Origin: Paracoccaceae bacterium
Lineage (GTDB): Bacteria > Pseudomonadota > Alphaproteobacteria > Rhodobacterales > Rhodobacteraceae
NCBI GenBank assembly: GCA_003500165.1
Contig: DNSZ01000061.1
Span: 5,424-11,780, forward strand
Direction of reading: 5' to 3'
DNA length: 6,357 nt
The notes below the pieces were generated by a model. The model was not told the origin of the DNA. It was given only the letters and a program-made list of their open reading frames with translations, and searched no databases. The position numbers and the translations under genes were made by a program. Position 1 is the first letter of the stretch; each line of letters opens with the position of its first letter. Shown in pieces: positions 5,148-6,357 of the stretch.

Positions 5148-5683
5148 GCGACACCTCCCTTCGTCTCGATCGCCCAGAGCAGGATCGCGATGGCGTCGGC
5201 CTCGTTGTCGTCGGCCGGGCTGAAGCCGCGGGCCCGGGCGGCTGCGATCATGGCGGCCTTGTTGGCGTTGCCCTTGCCGGTGGCGTGGCGTTTGATCGTG
5301 CCGACCGGAACGCCGGCATAGGCGACGCCGCGCAGTTCCGCCCATGCGGTCAGCGTGGCCATGAGCCCGCCATAGATGTGGCTGGCGTCGGTGCCCGCGT
5401 GGCGGCGGACCTCCTCGAACCAGATCGCGGCGACAGGACCGGAAAGCCGGTCGATCTCGGTCAGCCAATTGGTGAAGCGCAGGTAGCGCATGCCGCCGCC
5501 GTCGAAGCGGCCGGGGCGCAGCGAGACGGTGCCGCTGGTGATCAGACCGTCGTGGCCGCGGAGCGCCCAGCCGGTCGAGGTGCCGAGGTCTAGCGCGAGG
5601 ATGCAGCGGTTGCGGGGGGTGTCGAGCGGCAGCGATTCAAACCTTGCGCCGTCGCAATTCGGGATCAGAGTCGGCTGAGCCAT
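5144..5683 (-). CDS. RuvC-like Holliday junction resolvase / RNase H-fold nuclease, phage type
   Basis: This 179-aa protein is related to RuvC and similar phage resolvases, metal-dependent nucleases that cut branched DNA. The first catalytic aspartate is D32 in ILALDLGTSTGWAL (28-41). The second acidic position is E90 or E91 in AIWFEEVRRH, and the last is D163 in DDNEADAIAILLW (158-170). The conserved Lys-rich stretch GTIKRHATGKGNANK (128-142) precedes it. A short, probably flexible N-terminus (1-26) comes before the fold. ATG 5683 was chosen because AAGGAGA lies seven bases upstream; the open frame continues to 5899 but crosses the hairpin region and has no family similarity there. It is the first gene of the operon with the 66-aa protein and DUF6362. 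In a phage it would process replication or recombination intermediates before packaging. Confidence 0.85.
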   Translation of the reverse strand: MAQPTLIPNCDGARFESLPLDTPRNRCILALDLGTSTGWALRGHDGLITSGTVSLRPGRFDGGGMRYLRFTNWLTEIDRLSGPVAAIWFEEVRRHAGTDASHIYGGLMATLTAWAELRGVAYAGVPVGTIKRHATGKGNANKAAMIAAARARGFSPADDNEADAIAILLWAIETKGGVA

Positions 5684-5814
5684 GATGGGTCTCCTTTGCC
5701 GGTGGCCTGTGGTGGTGGAAGACGACGGCGGTCTGGTGCTTGGCGGTACGGGGCCGCCGTCGTCGGATCGGAAAGCACAAGGGAGCGTCACGGCGGCGCG
5801 CGCGGCTGGCCCGG

Positions 5815-5869
5815 ACGTATGGGAGGAGTGGCCAACCCTGTGGGGTGGCCCTCCCATACGTAGTATGGG
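5815..5869. repeat. Two overlapping hairpins sharing one arm (GTATGGG / CCCATAC)
   Basis: ACGTATGGGAG (5815-5825) pairs perfectly with CTCCCATACGT (5851-5861). Inside it GGCCAACCC (5830-5838) pairs with GGGGTGGCC (5842-5850), with one mismatch and a TGT loop. The arm CCCATAC (5853-5859) can instead pair with GTATGGG (5863-5869) across a 3-base spacer. The two structures exclude each other. In the leader of a minus-strand RuvC transcript the small hairpin would form first. No T-run follows either stem, so a simple terminator is not supported. Confidence 0.6.
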
Positions 5870-5923
5870 GGTTTGACACCTAACTGTTCCGGGGAGCACA
5901 AGTGGCTGAAATCATTGCGGAAT

Positions 5924-5966
5924 AAGACTTCATGAAGTCTTCGGGCATGAGTCAGGGACCTGACTC
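5924..5966. promoter_or_regulatory. Two adjacent 18-bp palindromes, likely operators
   Basis: AAGACTTCATGAAGTCTT (5924-5941) is a perfect 18-bp palindrome. Eight bases... seven bases further, GAGTCAGG (5949-5956) and CCTGACTC (5959-5966) form a second perfect inverted repeat around GA. Their centres are 25 bp apart. Both share a CATGA(A)GTC-like half, CATGAAGTC at 5931-5939 and CATGAGTC at 5946-5953. Such spacing suits dimeric repressors binding side by side. The symmetry is visible; the protein that binds is not in the window. Confidence 0.6.
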
Positions 5967-6016
5967 TTATTTGCCCGTAACCCGTTGATTTCGTTGAGTG
6001 CACAGTTGGCGCTGTC

Positions 6017-6048
6017 ATATGAGTCAGGCCTCACTCATATGAGTTAGG
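6017..6048. promoter_or_regulatory. 24-bp imperfect palindrome plus a third half-site (ATATGAGTCAGG)
   Basis: ATATGAGTCAGG (6017-6028) meets CCTCACTCATAT (6029-6040), a head-to-head inverted repeat with one mismatched pair. A further copy, ATATGAGTTAGG, follows at 6037-6048, overlapping by four bases. The core GAGTCAGG is the same as in the palindrome at 5949-5966, whose centre is 71 bp away. The stop codon and last codons of the gene at 6024-6357 are built from this repeat. A cooperative operator pair controlling the RuvC operon is the simplest reading. Confidence 0.6.
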
Positions 6049-6357
6049 TCGTCATCCAGCCCCTCCGGGTAGACCCAGACGGCGGGGCTTTCGACCTGCA
6101 GGCAGAGCCCGGACTGGGGGCATTTGAAGTGGCTGGGCAGGACCGGACGGGCGCTTGTGGTGACTTCGCCGGTGTCCGGATCGACATGCTCGTCGGGCGC
6201 GCCGAACTGCATGCCCTCGACGCAGAGATAGCCGAAACGGGAGCGCACGAACGCATGGCCGAAGGCGGTCCCGTCGCGGCGGAACTTCACGTGCCCCTTG
6301 GTGGGGAGCACCGCGAGCCGGTCGCGGATCGTGTACTTGCTGCCCAGCCCGGCGGTG
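6024..6357 (-). CDS. Unrecognised protein, C-terminal 110 aa (runs off the window)
   Basis: The minus-strand frame is open from the window edge to TGA 6024-6026. The GTG at 6311 is not needed as a start, because the residues before it (GLGSKYTIRDRLAVLPTKG) read like ordinary protein. Visible features are GHVKFRRDGTAFGHAFVRSRFGYLCVEG, an acidic turn DEHVDPDTGEVTT, and HFKCPQSGLCLQ, whose Cys residues together with the earlier C in GYLC might bind a metal. There is no signal peptide or membrane segment. I do not recognise the family. It lies upstream of and in the same direction as the RuvC operon but is separated by the 340-bp control region, so it probably ends a separate transcript. Its last residues, LTHMSEA, overlap the operator repeats. 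Confidence 0.7.
   Translation of the reverse strand, partial: TAGLGSKYTIRDRLAVLPTKGHVKFRRDGTAFGHAFVRSRFGYLCVEGMQFGAPDEHVDPDTGEVTTSARPVLPSHFKCPQSGLCLQVESPAVWVYPEGLDDDLTHMSEA

Larger units (their letters stand above)
5684..6023. promoter_or_regulatory. 340-bp non-coding control region upstream of the RuvC operon
   Basis: This gap between two minus-strand genes has no recognisable gene. From 5684 to about 5814 I see only the ribosome binding site and a GC-rich leader. From 5815 to 6023 the sequence becomes clearly richer in A and T and carries hairpins and palindromes, listed separately. The promoter for the RuvC operon should lie here on the minus strand, but no pair of -35 and -10 boxes stands out. 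A 76-aa open frame at 5788-6018 (-) runs through all the palindromes and ends in a Pro/Arg-rich tail, so I do not call it a gene. A replication origin is a possible alternative. Confidence 0.55.

Noticed and set aside
5873..5901. TTGACA at 5873-5878 on the plus strand as a promoter
   Set aside because: No -10-like box lies 16-18 bases downstream and no plus-strand gene follows.
5788..6018. 76-aa minus-strand open frame in the control region
   Set aside because: It passes through every palindrome in the region, has no ribosome binding site and ends in a low-complexity Pro/Arg tail.
1..6357. tRNA genes, rRNA or a CRISPR array
   Set aside because: I found no cloverleaf with a T-loop signature, no rRNA-like segment, and no regularly spaced direct repeats with spacers.

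Overview
This is a GC-rich window with dense, tightly packed or overlapping genes. The gene families point to an alphaproteobacterium (Rhodobacterales or Rhodospirillales type) and to the DNA-modification and recombination block of a prophage or phage-derived island. The key families are a DUF3489 C-terminus, a DUF7220-like membrane protein, a phage-type C5 cytosine methyltransferase, a ParB-domain DNA methylase, a DUF6362 protein and a RuvC-like resolvase. Family names come from my reading of the translations and no search was run. The lineage is an inference.

Layout. Positions 1-536 (+ strand) hold the end of a DUF3489 protein, two GC-rich hairpins and a 97-aa hypothetical gene. Positions 542-3103 (- strand) form an overlapping operon, read from right to left: ParB/DNA methylase, C5 methyltransferase, small membrane protein. 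The ParB/DNA methylase is split into two reading frames by a near-perfect palindrome at about 2129-2174 that looks like a 44-bp insertion. Positions 3104-3735 have no convincing gene but many inverted repeats. Positions 3736-4479 (+ strand) hold a self-contained type II toxin-antitoxin module (RHH-like antitoxin plus PIN toxin) with a visible promoter and operator, set between two blocks of minus-strand phage genes. Positions 4532-5683 (- strand) are a second overlapping operon: RuvC-like nuclease, 66-aa protein, DUF6362. Positions 5684-6023 are a non-coding regulatory region with three palindromes, a shared-arm pair of hairpins and repeated GAGTCAGG half-sites. Positions 6024-6357 (- strand) are the C-terminal part of an unrecognised protein that runs off the window.

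How it may work together. The resolvase-like protein would handle branched DNA, and the methyltransferases would mark or protect the element's DNA. The toxin-antitoxin pair looks like cargo with its own regulation. The palindrome cluster at 5815-6048 lies directly upstream of the RuvC operon and is the best candidate for its control region.

The most unusual points are the palindromic element that splits the methylase between its catalytic DPPY and its SAM-binding FSGSG motif, and the operator and hairpin cluster at 5815-6048. I did not see a clearly new multi-gene system.
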